From Chitinophagaceae bacterium (GTDB taxonomy: Bacteria > Bacteroidota > Bacteroidia > Chitinophagales > Chitinophagaceae), in assembly GCA_947446645.1 (NCBI GenBank), contig CANFHA010000014.1:1-64000 (forward strand): a stretch of 64,000 nt of DNA, written 5' to 3'. This document shows positions 1 to 8,036 of this stretch, piece by piece; position 1 is the stretch's first letter, and each line of letters begins with the position of its first letter. Both the position numbers and the translations under genes were made by a program. Below the pieces are notes generated by a model. It was given only the letters and a program-made list of their open reading frames with translations, did no database searches and was not told where the DNA came from.

Positions 1-420
1 CTGAAACTTAAAGTGCCTTCGGAACCAGACTAAATCATGGAATGAGTCTCCATTGACGATTCGGGTCTTAACTGCGAAGAGCTTTTGCTAACTCTAAAGT
101 TACGGCAGGTTTGCACGTTGTTCTTAACGAAACATCGCAGCGCGTTCGGCGGACTAAATCGTCGAGAATGTTTGCAGCAACTGCCAAAATGAAGGGCTAA
201 AACTGCTTCAGACGCAATTAATAAATGCCGCAATTAATGTACCAAAAGAGGGTTGGCGGAGAAATAGATACTCACAATTTTGAGCGTGCTATTCAGATTT
301 AACGCATTTGTGGTCCGACCCCTCCGACTGGCAGATATTATTGAACGACAAAAAAGTACAAATATTTGGCTCCTGCCACCGCAACCTGGCTCCTGCGATC
401 TGATAACTGCAAACTGCTAA
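1..420. other. Non-coding start of window with a degenerate dispersed repeat
   Basis: No convincing gene lies here; the open frames lack any recognisable protein pattern. Bases 154-175 are an exact 22-bp copy of 12595-12616, in the same orientation. Downstream of both copies the sequence continues with weaker similarity: a TGCCAAAA block and then an AAAACTGCTT block, ending near 213 here and near 12670 in the other copy. This suggests two decayed copies of one dispersed intergenic repeat. Near 382-405 the string CTGGCTCCTGC recurs in short order. No promoter or RNA gene was recognised. Confidence 0.5.
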
Positions 421-1152
421 CTAGTCGAACTGATTAAACGTCGCAGTACAACTGTCGAAAGTACTAATGGTGGAGCGGCTGTAGGAAAGAGTAAACCCTA
501 TAGAGTCGGTACCATCAATAGGATAGAAACTGCCAGTACCCCGAAACGTAAAGCCTTCAACCGTATAAGGGTCCATTGTTATTTTCCTGGTCATTGGGTC
601 CAGCGTCGCAGGAACATCATAATCCGCTATCATGGTAGAATAAAGCCTCCCAATGACAATACGGTTGGGCGATGGGGTATATACAAGGGTCAGGTCATTC
701 ACATGGCCTGTCATGGTGCACGAACGGGTATAATAGAACGTTACCAGGTCAAAAGCGGCAGCAGGGTTTATGGGAGTATACGGAAATGTTACATCCACTT
801 TTTTCGTCAGGCCGGCTCTGCTTATGGCCTTAATAGTGGACGTATAGTTTGTCCAGTTGCGCGCATGTAGTTCGCTAAAGGTAGTGAGCTTGAAGGCGAT
901 AGAGGCATTGAAGGGCGGCTTTTCACTTGGCTGGGATATATCGGCGATCAAATAGTCGGGCAGGCCCTCCACCGACAATGAGACAAAATCATCGTCGCCA
1001 CCGGTCTTCATCGCTGAAACAACGACCCTGTTATCTCTGGCATCGGCAGAGTCGTGTCTTGCGCTGATCGTGTAGTTTAGTTTTTTTGTCTTTATACAGG
1101 AAGTAATAAGGAATAAAGGAACAAAAAGGAAAATACATAATTGCTTCATCAT
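421..1152 (-). CDS. Putative lipoprotein of unknown function
   Basis: The 243-residue product starts with a lysine, a hydrophobic stretch and a lipobox ending in ITSC near residue 19, so it is probably a lipoprotein exported by Sec and processed by signal peptidase II. The mature part is rich in Thr, Ser and aromatic residues with alternating hydrophobic segments, which fits a beta-sandwich, but I recognise no family. Two adjacent ATG codons (1152 and 1149) are possible starts. It points the same way as the next two minus-strand genes but is separated from the upstream one by about 270 bp, so it is probably transcribed on its own. Function is unknown. Confidence 0.7.
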   Translation of the reverse strand: MMKQLCIFLFVPLFLITSCIKTKKLNYTISARHDSADARDNRVVVSAMKTGGDDDFVSLSVEGLPDYLIADISQPSEKPPFNASIAFKLTTFSELHARNWTNYTSTIKAISRAGLTKKVDVTFPYTPINPAAAFDLVTFYYTRSCTMTGHVNDLTLVYTPSPNRIVIGRLYSTMIADYDVPATLDPMTRKITMDPYTVEGFTFRGTGSFYPIDGTDSIGFTLSYSRSTISTFDSCTATFNQFD

Positions 1153-1419
1153 GAGTAATTTTGAGGGCCTTAAGTAGTGGTTATATTTTTAGTTTTTTTC
1201 TTTTAAAAAGATCTTTGGAATAAATCTGCCTTTCAGCCTCCCGTAGAAGTTATTTCCGCCGTTGTTGGTATTCTTCAGGCTGACCGAGAATGTTTTTCAC
1301 CAACAACGCTCCCGCAGGACACAAAACACCCTTCCCGCTACATGTTCCGAAGGCCATCCGGTGGCGCAAACTAAAAAACCCTCACCGATAGCGCCTACAA
1401 TCTCTGCCGCGCACGCTGA
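1153..1419. other. Intergenic stretch with a 10-bp inverted repeat
   Basis: No gene seen. Two perfect 10-bp arms, CGTTGTTGGT at 1260-1269 and ACCAACAACG at 1299-1308, could form a hairpin with a 29-nt loop. There is no T-run next to it, so it is not a clear terminator. Its role is unknown. Confidence 0.35.
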
Positions 1420-2517
1420 TTATAGTTTCCTTCCCTGAGGCATCCAGCTTGGCTTTATGGCGGTGTCTTCGGGTAGCTCCCTGCTATCTATCAGGCCTGA
1501 ATAAGTGTCTGTCGCCTTGTTGTAGCGCAGGTAATAACGCATCACAGAGCCACCACGACCACGATAGTCATATTCATAGTTCTTTGTGCCATCTTTTTCA
1601 AACGGGCAGATCATAGCTTCATTTATCCATTGCTCTATACTGCTGTAGGCGCTATCCTTACCATTTAGGCCGGTCTCTTTCCAGTCAACATGCCACTGGT
1701 ACCATTTTAAAATATCCTCTTTTTCGTTGTACCCTATCAATGTAGAGCTCTTGCCCACGCAACTCCCCTGTATAAACAATCCGAACTCGTACTTTTTACC
1801 ATCGGCGTTAAGATCTTGAAGATCCATTATATCGGCTTCGCCATCTCTGGTGTCCGTACCTCCCCTGGCATGGTATATAAGGCCTGCAATTTCGTCCCGG
1901 TAGCGGGGGTTCGCTATAGAAAATGGGTAATTCACACACTCTTCCGAATAATGTACGGTATCATCCCGTTGCCATGTTCCGGCACTGTATATCCTTATCG
2001 TGTTGATTATCTTGTTTTGCACATTGCTGACTAACGAGAAATGCAGACTACCGGAAAAATATCCTTTTCCCATAGTTACATAGGTGCAGCAATAAGGGTC
2101 ATCACCGGGGTCCAGATGCACCTCCAGCCCCGTCATCCAGGCTACTATGGTACGCATACCCCTCGGCGTGCCAAAGGCCTTCACGTCTATGATTCGGGCA
2201 TTAGCAGGCAGGTGCAGCATTGCATATTGCGTAGCCCATTGTTTCATAAGGCGTTTACGTTTTACCCATATCTTATACTGTGCCGTACTGTATATCTCTT
2301 TCTGTGTCTCCCGCGGCAGATCACTGAAATCAGGAAAGGGCTGGGCCGTATCCGTTTCCCTGGCGCAGTAGCTGCTGTCGTAAACTAATGTATGCACTCT
2401 GGGGGCGTTGGCAGAAGTATCAGGCACCACCTTTTTTGCGGGTTGGTGAGCAGGCCCTCCACAAGCTATTAGTGCCAGGCATGCAAATACTACGAAAACA
2501 TTTTTAGCCATTTTCAT
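1420..2517 (-). CDS. Putative lipoprotein of unknown function
   Basis: The 365-residue product begins with a typical lipoprotein signal: basic N-terminus, hydrophobic core and LIACGG lipobox near residue 19. An alternative start is the second Met at residue 3. The rest is soluble and rich in Tyr, Trp, Asp and Lys with several Cys residues, including a CC pair in the middle. I recognise no domain. The middle part, with Asp-rich DLNADGKKYEFGLF and similar turns, resembles periplasmic proteins that describe metal-binding or integrin-like loops, but this is weak. The neighbours on both sides are also exported minus-strand proteins with sizeable gaps between them, so a shared operon is not clear. 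Confidence 0.7.
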   Translation of the reverse strand: MKMAKNVFVVFACLALIACGGPAHQPAKKVVPDTSANAPRVHTLVYDSSYCARETDTAQPFPDFSDLPRETQKEIYSTAQYKIWVKRKRLMKQWATQYAMLHLPANARIIDVKAFGTPRGMRTIVAWMTGLEVHLDPGDDPYCCTYVTMGKGYFSGSLHFSLVSNVQNKIINTIRIYSAGTWQRDDTVHYSEECVNYPFSIANPRYRDEIAGLIYHARGGTDTRDGEADIMDLQDLNADGKKYEFGLFIQGSCVGKSSTLIGYNEKEDILKWYQWHVDWKETGLNGKDSAYSSIEQWINEAMICPFEKDGTKNYEYDYRGRGGSVMRYYLRYNKATDTYSGLIDSRELPEDTAIKPSWMPQGRKL

Positions 2518-2741
2518 TTAACTAGTTATTGTCCCTATGCCATTTCGCCCACACAGTTCGGGTAAGTTTCCACTACGTCCCCCACTGGTCGATTATACAA
2601 TTACGAAACTGCTAGCCAGGGACTTCCAATTCATACATCCAAAATTCGGTATCTCAGGCATACATTTTTCAAGCCATCTTGAAAAGAGCGTACTTTGGGA
2701 ATTGTACCAAACACACCGCTCCGGTTGTGTAAAAATTGTAT

Positions 2742-3926
2742 TTAGTTTAGCGGTACACCCATCCACGTATATTTCGTGAACATAGTTGCGCGTCCTAATT
2801 TTCCCTTGCTGAAGTATTTTGATAACCATTCTTTCTGCTCCTGCATATGGGGCATTACATCGTCTATAGAGCGGTGAAAAGAACTTATCATGGCAGAGAT
2901 AGTAGGACCGGGATCAGCGATCTGATTTAATTTATTTTTTGCGCTGGTTATCTTATTGTAGGCTGCGTCAAACATCGCCTGTATATCGGCGTCCGGCTTT
3001 ATTGGTTTAAATTGTTTATTCTGGTAATTAATAAAGTCGTTAAAATTATTCACGCCATCGTTGAAGTCTGCCACCGCACTGTTATAAAAATCCACTTTGG
3101 AAGACTCTATTTCCCTTTTTAAAAACTCCAGTTCATTGTACAAAAGTGAATTCTTGATACCATTAGCTTCTACCCTTCTTGCGGTGGCCCTGTATTTATC
3201 TACTTCGTCCAGTTTTTCATAAGCCGCAATGGAGTCGGTATAGCTGAAGTACGGCTTTGACTTGTTCTCCAGTACACGGTCTTCATAAAATTCCTGGTTA
3301 CTAACCGGGTAGTTCAAAAACTGCCACATGGGGTCAAACGGCATGTGCGATCTTATCAGGCGCTCAGGTACCACCTTGTAATACGCATTATTGATCTTTT
3401 TCACAAACTTCCCATTATATGCATACCCTGAGCCCCATGTAGGGTCAAACAGAAACCAGGCTCCGTTTACCTGGCCAGCACACCATGCATGCGGTATGTA
3501 ATCTGCAACGCCATTTTGTTTGGTGTAGCCGGTCACTACATAGGCGTTAAGGCCGCTCTTCAGGCATACATCACTAAAAATGGCAGCATAGTTTTCGCAT
3601 ATACCTTTCCTTGTCTTAAGTGCTTTGGCTATCTTCTCTTCCTTTTTTTCATAAAAATTGATGGCAAACATATTGTCAATATCATACTGCAGGTTGCTGA
3701 CCACCCATATGAATATTGCCCTCACTTTTTCACTGTCTGTAGGGAAATTAGCCATTATATAGGTCGCTATTTGCGATGTAGAACCGCTCATAGAGTCTGG
3801 CAGCTGCAACGCAAGGGCGTCAGTAGCCGCATAGGGGTTTACTTCTTTCGGCGGCGAGGCCGTTTTCTGTCCGCGCGATGCAGATACTAAAGAAAGCAGG
3901 AAAATGGTGAATAGGATTTGCTTCAT
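2742..3926 (-). CDS. Secreted transglutaminase-like (papain-fold) protein
   Basis: This 394-residue protein has a Sec signal peptide (hydrophobic core to about residue 20, ending SRGQ) followed by a transglutaminase-like core. The catalytic triad is visible: Cys110 in KGICENYA, His146 in PHAWC, and Asp161 in LFDPTWG. Bacterial members of this superfamily act as cysteine peptidases or acyl-transferases in the envelope rather than as true cross-linking enzymes. The region after about residue 200 is largely helical and charged, with no recognised domain, and may be a partner-binding module. The substrate cannot be told from the sequence. It is followed by an exported lipoprotein gene on the same strand, 225 bp away. 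Confidence 0.85.
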   Translation of the reverse strand: MKQILFTIFLLSLVSASRGQKTASPPKEVNPYAATDALALQLPDSMSGSTSQIATYIMANFPTDSEKVRAIFIWVVSNLQYDIDNMFAINFYEKKEEKIAKALKTRKGICENYAAIFSDVCLKSGLNAYVVTGYTKQNGVADYIPHAWCAGQVNGAWFLFDPTWGSGYAYNGKFVKKINNAYYKVVPERLIRSHMPFDPMWQFLNYPVSNQEFYEDRVLENKSKPYFSYTDSIAAYEKLDEVDKYRATARRVEANGIKNSLLYNELEFLKREIESSKVDFYNSAVADFNDGVNNFNDFINYQNKQFKPIKPDADIQAMFDAAYNKITSAKNKLNQIADPGPTISAMISSFHRSIDDVMPHMQEQKEWLSKYFSKGKLGRATMFTKYTWMGVPLN

Positions 3927-4029
3927 AATAATGCCAATAGTCGGTGCAGCACAAATCTACTATTTTCAACAAAACATTAGTACTAGATGCCTGACCATAC
4001 CTTTTCCGGCGGAGCATTTAGAAAAAAAC

Positions 4030-4066
4030 CTTTTTTTGCTTCTTTCTTTTGGCCAAGCAAAAAAAG
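4030..4066. repeat. Hairpin with 12-bp perfect arms
   Basis: CTTTTTTTGCTT at 4030-4041 pairs perfectly with AAGCAAAAAAAG at 4055-4066 around a 13-nt loop. It lies upstream of the transglutaminase gene and downstream of nothing, so it is unlikely to be that gene's terminator. Similar pyrimidine-rich hairpins with a GGCC-containing loop are common intergenic repeats in this phylum, from memory. Confidence 0.5.
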
Positions 4067-4170
4067 AATAGACGACACCAGCCAACTCGCGAAGGCAGAG
4101 TCCACTACCCCACTTTCAGCAAGGGTGCAGCAGGCTGCATGTGCGACGCTTAGTTTAAGATGTCCTGCTG

Positions 4171-4240
4171 TTTCGGATTTGCCGAATTTGGGCGTAGTCT
4201 CCGGCTACGTCCTAGCGGATTTCAATCTTTGAAAGGCGAT
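4171..4240 (+). repeat. REP-like palindromic intergenic element, copy 1
   Basis: A short palindrome CGTAGTC-TCC-GGCTACG at 4193-4209 (7 pairs with one G-T, 3-nt loop) is preceded by GGG and followed by a CGG-then-CAATCT block. A matching element occurs at 12821-12872 in the opposite orientation, where the hairpin is kept by different bases. This is the pattern expected of REP-type mobile palindromes spread by RAYT/IS200-like enzymes. No such enzyme gene is in the window. Confidence 0.6.
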
Positions 4241-4434
4241 GACAAATAACAATGTGGATATCTCCGGCACACATTTTGCTACATAATCCAGCCAGTTCTG
4301 CATCCGCAGTTCTGGCAGTTACCTGGTGGTGGACCACAGAATTTTCCACCTCTCAGTTACAGTGGGTGTCGCACACTTCTAAGGTGTGCCACACCTGTGC
4401 AGCAGTAATTGCGCCATCACCGAGAGCACCGCAG

Positions 4435-4800
4435 TGGGTAAAAACGGGGCATAAAACGGGTAAAAAACAGCATTCAAGGAATTCTTCAATTCTCTAAATT
4501 CCGGGTCAGACAAGCGGGTAAAATGAGGCATTGGGGGGTAAAAAACACCAGCCAAATGCCCCACTCAATGGAACCCAAATCACCACTAAACAAATAAAAA
4601 ACGGGACAACTAAACAACCACTCAACTAATCAACAAACACCCACCTGTGGCAAAATGGGGCATTTTCAGAAATCAAAAATTATATAATAATATCGTCAAA
4701 GTCGCCACAGTAAAGCACTTCACCAAAAATGCAGCAAAACAAAATGCCCCATATCATCACCGAAAAAATATAAACACAAACGGGGCATTACCTGAAAAAG
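4435..4800 (+). repeat. Non-coding repeat region with GGGGCAT and GGGTAAAA motifs, left copy
   Basis: This AT-rich stretch carries repeated GGGTAAAA and GGGGCAT/ATGCCCC words (for example at 4435-4452, 4520-4540, 4553-4562, 4655-4664, 4741-4750 and 4790-4797). An 18-bp word at 4435-4452 recurs as its reverse complement at 12300-12317, and further blocks match in the same inverted order, such as AAAATGCCCCATAT and CATTACCTG. The region therefore looks like a degenerate inverted copy of 12170-12425. No coding potential was seen between 3927 and 4854. Confidence 0.6.
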
Positions 4801-4854
4801 GCAAATCACGAATTGGTAAAATGTAAATTGCAACCGTAAACTTTAAACTAAAAA

Positions 4855-5115
4855 ATGCTCGCCATACTCTTTCTCACGCTGTCGCTATTCACGGTCATAT
4901 ACAATGTAGCAACCGTAGTTACCATTCTCAGAAACCGCGTAGAACCATACTTTAAAATAAAATTCAGCCTGGTGCTCAACACCATTATGTGCTCGGCCGT
5001 AGGCTATCTATGGTATTGCAATGGCCACCTGGAAACCTATGATTTCACCTGGATGCTGCTATATCTATTGCTTATGATCTGGTACGCAATAATCCTCGCC
5101 CGCAGAAAAAAGTAG
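4855..5115 (+). CDS. Small integral membrane protein of unknown function
   Basis: An 86-residue, strongly hydrophobic protein with about three predicted membrane helices (roughly residues 1-23, 36-55 and 62-82) and a basic tail ARRKK, which suggests a cytoplasmic C-terminus. No family is recognised. It starts at the first ATG after an AT-rich repeat region and is separated by 127 bp from the ABC transporter operon, which has its own promoter, so the two are probably independent. Being short and unsupported by a named family, it could be a lineage-specific gene. Confidence 0.55.
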   Translation: MLAILFLTLSLFTVIYNVATVVTILRNRVEPYFKIKFSLVLNTIMCSAVGYLWYCNGHLETYDFTWMLLYLLLMIWYAIILARRKK

Positions 5116-5202
5116 CAAAACGCACTATAAAATCCATTGCAAGAAAAGCAACCTGGAAAATTTCCTTGTTGTAACATTTCATTTTTTTCTTAAAAAATTT
5201 AC

Positions 5203-5235
5203 TACTTTTGTAGTGTACTAATAAACTAATACACT
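5203..5235 (+). promoter_or_regulatory. Promoter -7 element and GntR/YtrA-type operator of the ABC operon
   Basis: A TActTTTG element at 5203-5210 fits the Bacteroidota -7 consensus TAnnTTTG. Directly after it lies an interrupted palindrome with arms AGTGTA (5212-5217) and TACACT (5230-5235), with TA/AT positions also symmetric inside. YtrA-subfamily GntR regulators bind palindromes of this GTGTA...TACAC kind, and such a regulator is encoded third in the operon. The position over the transcription start suggests autorepression. The -33 element is not clear. Confidence 0.65.
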
Positions 5236-5242
5236 TAATACC

Positions 5243-6097
5243 ATGATCGCTATCCAAAACCTTGGCTTCAGTTATTCGCCCAAACAAAAGCTTTTTAATG
5301 GGCTCAGCCTGCAATTGCAGCGTGGACACATTTATGGCCTGCTGGGTAAAAATGGCGCAGGCAAGTCTACACTGCTTAAGAATATGGTTGGTCTGGCTTT
5401 CCCGAAGTCCGGGATCTGCACTATAAATAATATAGGTGTTTCCGGCCGCCCGGCTTCTGTGCTTGCAGATCTGTTTTTCCTTCCTGAGGATGTCTATGTT
5501 CCATCCCTTACTCCATTGGCATTTGGTAAACGAACCGGTGGCTTTTACCCTGGGTTTGATTTGGTTCAGTATACAGATCATCTCAAGGGGCTGGATATAG
5601 ACCAGAATGTACGGATGGATAAAATGTCATTCGGGCAGCAAAAAAAAGCAATGATCGCTTTTGGGTTGGCCACAAATACAAGCCTGCTGGTGCTTGATGA
5701 GCCTACGAACGGGTTGGATATTCCATCTAAAGTACAGTTCAGAAAGCTGATTGCTGCGGCGCTCACAGAAGATAAATGCATTATTATATCTACCCACCAG
5801 GTGCGTGACCTTGACAGCCTCATAGATACCGTGCTGCTGCTTAATGATGGCGATATAGCTGTGAACATGGCTATAGACGATATTGCCCGCCAGCTCACCT
5901 TTGCCACTGCAACTGATACAGCTGCCACCGACGTACTATATGAGGAAGAAAGTGTGCGTGGAAAAAAAACCATACTTCGAAACACAACTGGTCAGTATAA
6001 CAGGATAGACCTTGAACTGCTTTTCAATGCCGTTGTTACTAATGGCGAGCAAATTTCCAAACTATTAAAACAAGCCAAACATGAACCAGCAATTTAG
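5243..6097 (+). CDS. ABC transporter ATP-binding protein
   Basis: This 284-residue ATPase shows a Walker A motif GLLGKNGAGKST near residue 34, a signature-like MSFGQQKK, and Walker B LLVLDEPTNGLD followed by the switch His in STHQ. The signature is SFGQQ rather than the usual LSGGQ, as in several YtrB-type exporters. It should energise the membrane protein encoded next, whose ATG lies 17 bp inside this gene, a clear sign of translational coupling. The transported substrate is unknown. With a YtrA-type GntR gene in the operon, the system resembles the ytr arrangement of Firmicutes and many Bacteroidota, where expression often responds to cell-envelope stress. The C-terminal 70 residues after the ATPase core have no recognised domain. 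Confidence 0.92.
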   Translation: MIAIQNLGFSYSPKQKLFNGLSLQLQRGHIYGLLGKNGAGKSTLLKNMVGLAFPKSGICTINNIGVSGRPASVLADLFFLPEDVYVPSLTPLAFGKRTGGFYPGFDLVQYTDHLKGLDIDQNVRMDKMSFGQQKKAMIAFGLATNTSLLVLDEPTNGLDIPSKVQFRKLIAAALTEDKCIIISTHQVRDLDSLIDTVLLLNDGDIAVNMAIDDIARQLTFATATDTAATDVLYEEESVRGKKTILRNTTGQYNRIDLELLFNAVVTNGEQISKLLKQAKHEPAI

Positions 6098-6854
6098 TAT
6101 CACCCGTTTCGGACGGCTGTTTGCAAAACATACTGCAGAACATTACCGGGCATACCTGATGTCGTTCCTGGTAGTGCTGGGCTCACTGTTTATCTTCTTT
6201 GCATTTCGTAATGTAATGACACAAAGACCCATGGAAATACGAGACCAGGTCATGACATTCGGTTTTACATTCATCCTGACAGGCTCACTCTTTACCAGCT
6301 CGGTATTTTCCGATCTCGGCCAGCCCAGAACGGCTATAGCTTCACTTACGTTACCGGCATCCGCGCTGGAGAAATTCATGGTTAAATGGATATATACTTA
6401 TGCCATATTCCAGTTAATATTCGTCGGTTCATTCTACCTTGCCCTGCAGCCAACGCAGAAGATGACAGCAGCAGCTGCACACCCAGGTGAAATAATGAAT
6501 TTATTTCGCGAACCCGAATTGGTCAATATTTTCCTTGCCTATACCGTTCTGCACTCATTCACCATGCTTTGTGCACTACTCTTCAAAAAGCTTCATTTCG
6601 TAAAGACCGGGTTTGTGATACTCATCTTCTTCGTAGTATTTACAATGGTAAACAAGCTTATAATGCAAGGCATGACAGGCAGGCAGGTATTCAGTGCAGT
6701 ACCGTTTTTGAATCTCGGTTTCGAGGAGCACAATGAATACCACCTATTGTCCATCCCGGAGGAATCAGCATATATATTCTATATGTTCGCGGTAGTGGCC
6801 GCTGTCATCATCTGGTCTGCGGCTTACTTCAGGTTAAAGGAAAAGCAGGTTTAA
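6081..6854 (+). CDS. ABC transporter permease (membrane) subunit
   Basis: A 257-residue hydrophobic protein with about six membrane helices and no periplasmic domain, matching the size and layout of ABC-2-type permeases that work with a separate ATPase. It overlaps the ATPase gene by 17 bp, which supports a stoichiometric complex in the inner membrane. Sequence similarity within this permease group is low, so the role is assigned mainly from context and topology. It could export a lipid, peptide or drug; nothing in the sequence decides this. The GntR regulator follows 17 bp later. Confidence 0.8.
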   Translation: MNQQFSITRFGRLFAKHTAEHYRAYLMSFLVVLGSLFIFFAFRNVMTQRPMEIRDQVMTFGFTFILTGSLFTSSVFSDLGQPRTAIASLTLPASALEKFMVKWIYTYAIFQLIFVGSFYLALQPTQKMTAAAAHPGEIMNLFREPELVNIFLAYTVLHSFTMLCALLFKKLHFVKTGFVILIFFVVFTMVNKLIMQGMTGRQVFSAVPFLNLGFEEHNEYHLLSIPEESAYIFYMFAVVAAVIIWSAAYFRLKEKQV

Positions 6855-6871
6855 GATATAAAGAACGAAAA

Positions 6872-7231
6872 ATGGAATTCAGGGAGAATGAAGCGATATA
6901 CCTGCAGATAGCAGCATACGTGAGCGATCACATATTGTCGGGTAAGTGGACTGCGGAGCAAAAGATTCCCTCAGTGCGCGACCTGGCAGTGGAAATGGAA
7001 GTGAACCCAAACACGGTAATGCGCTCTTATGAACTGCTGCAGCATCAGGAGGTTATTTACAATAAAAGAGGACTTGGTTTTTTTGTATCACCAGGTGCTG
7101 ATAAAAAAGTAAAGGCAGATAAGAAAGAGCGGTTCCTGGCATATGAGTTGCCGGAGTTTTTTAAAACCATATCGCAGCTAGGCATCAGCCTTGCCGATAT
7201 AGAAGAACGTTATAAGAAATTCAATTTCTAA
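6872..7231 (+). CDS. GntR-family transcriptional regulator, YtrA subfamily
   Basis: A 119-residue protein with an N-terminal GntR winged helix: AIYLQIAAYV, then IPSVRDLAVEMEVNPNTVMRSYELLQ as the helix-turn-helix, then the wing around NKRGLGFFV. The C-terminal part is short, about 45 residues, which is the hallmark of the YtrA subfamily with no large effector-binding domain. Such regulators sit in operons with ABC transporters and repress them. The palindrome at 5212-5235 is the obvious candidate operator. The gene lies 17 bp after the permease and 11 bp before the next gene, so the four genes form one operon. Confidence 0.92.
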   Translation: MEFRENEAIYLQIAAYVSDHILSGKWTAEQKIPSVRDLAVEMEVNPNTVMRSYELLQHQEVIYNKRGLGFFVSPGADKKVKADKKERFLAYELPEFFKTISQLGISLADIEERYKKFNF

Positions 7232-7242
7232 AAAACAGAACA

Positions 7243-7983
7243 ATGAGAACAAGCAACATACTGATAATTGCAGCATTTATTGTCGGTTTAACCGCACTGC
7301 TGCTGCACGACAGCAAGCTTAAAGCCGTGTACCTGAGCAAAAGCTACCTTGATCCACTGAATGGATTTGAAGCCGTGAACTTTAAAGATTTTAATGCCAT
7401 AGATGTGAACGCAGGAGCTACAGCCAACGTAAAAATTGTGCAGGGACCCTATAAAGTGATGATAAAAAAGAACCAGGCGAATTTCATCCGGCTATCTCAG
7501 AAGAACGGCCACCTGGCTGTAGACGCTGAAGTCTATAGAAAAATGCCGCTTGCCGATCCCTACTACGAAGGATATCGGGTATACATCTCCTGTCCATCGC
7601 TCACTAGTCTTACACTAAACAACACCAGCAAAGTAGATGGAAAAGTAGAGACAGACTCGGCTACCTACGATTATTTTTATAGCCGCAAGAACATAATTCA
7701 TGGTTTTAAACAAGATAGCCTTACGATTGTGCAGGACAATGGGTCCTATCTTATAGCAGACAGCAACACTATTGGCACGCTAACTGTGAAGATGGGCGAA
7801 AGTCTAAACAGCTCACCTAACTTGCTATTGCGCACTGGCAACAATATTAGAAATGCCCATATAGATATTCATAACAAAAGCTATCTGCAACTGTATGCCC
7901 CTATCCCAAACCTGGAGTACACCATGGATGACAGCTCGAAAATTTATTTCACTGGTGCCGCTAACAAAATGGCAAAAAGATAA
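7243..7983 (+). CDS. Exported DUF2807-like (GIN domain) protein
   Basis: This 246-residue product starts with a hydrophobic signal or anchor segment (residues 5-22). The rest is a repetitive beta pattern: VNAGATANVKIVQG, then YRVYISCPSLTSLTLNNTSKVDG, that I associate with the DUF2807/GIN 'adhesin head' family common in Bacteroidota, which folds as a right-handed beta-helix. Function in this family is unclear; several members sit beside ABC transporters and GntR genes of this kind, as here. It ends 53 bp before the convergent hutI gene. The family call is from pattern recognition and a profile search would settle it. Confidence 0.65.
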   Translation: MRTSNILIIAAFIVGLTALLLHDSKLKAVYLSKSYLDPLNGFEAVNFKDFNAIDVNAGATANVKIVQGPYKVMIKKNQANFIRLSQKNGHLAVDAEVYRKMPLADPYYEGYRVYISCPSLTSLTLNNTSKVDGKVETDSATYDYFYSRKNIIHGFKQDSLTIVQDNGSYLIADSNTIGTLTVKMGESLNSSPNLLLRTGNNIRNAHIDIHNKSYLQLYAPIPNLEYTMDDSSKIYFTGAANKMAKR

Positions 7984-8036
7984 GGGAAGCAACCCTTACA
8001 ACTTTTCGCTCCAGCCTTTCGACTTTTGACTTATCA

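Noticed and set aside
30-233. Possible 67-residue minus-strand gene at the window start
   Set aside because: It covers the other copy of the same non-coding repeat and has no recognisable features.
2593-2829. Possible 78-residue gene overlapping the 3' end of the transglutaminase-like gene
   Set aside because: It is out of frame with a well-supported gene and has no signal or domain.
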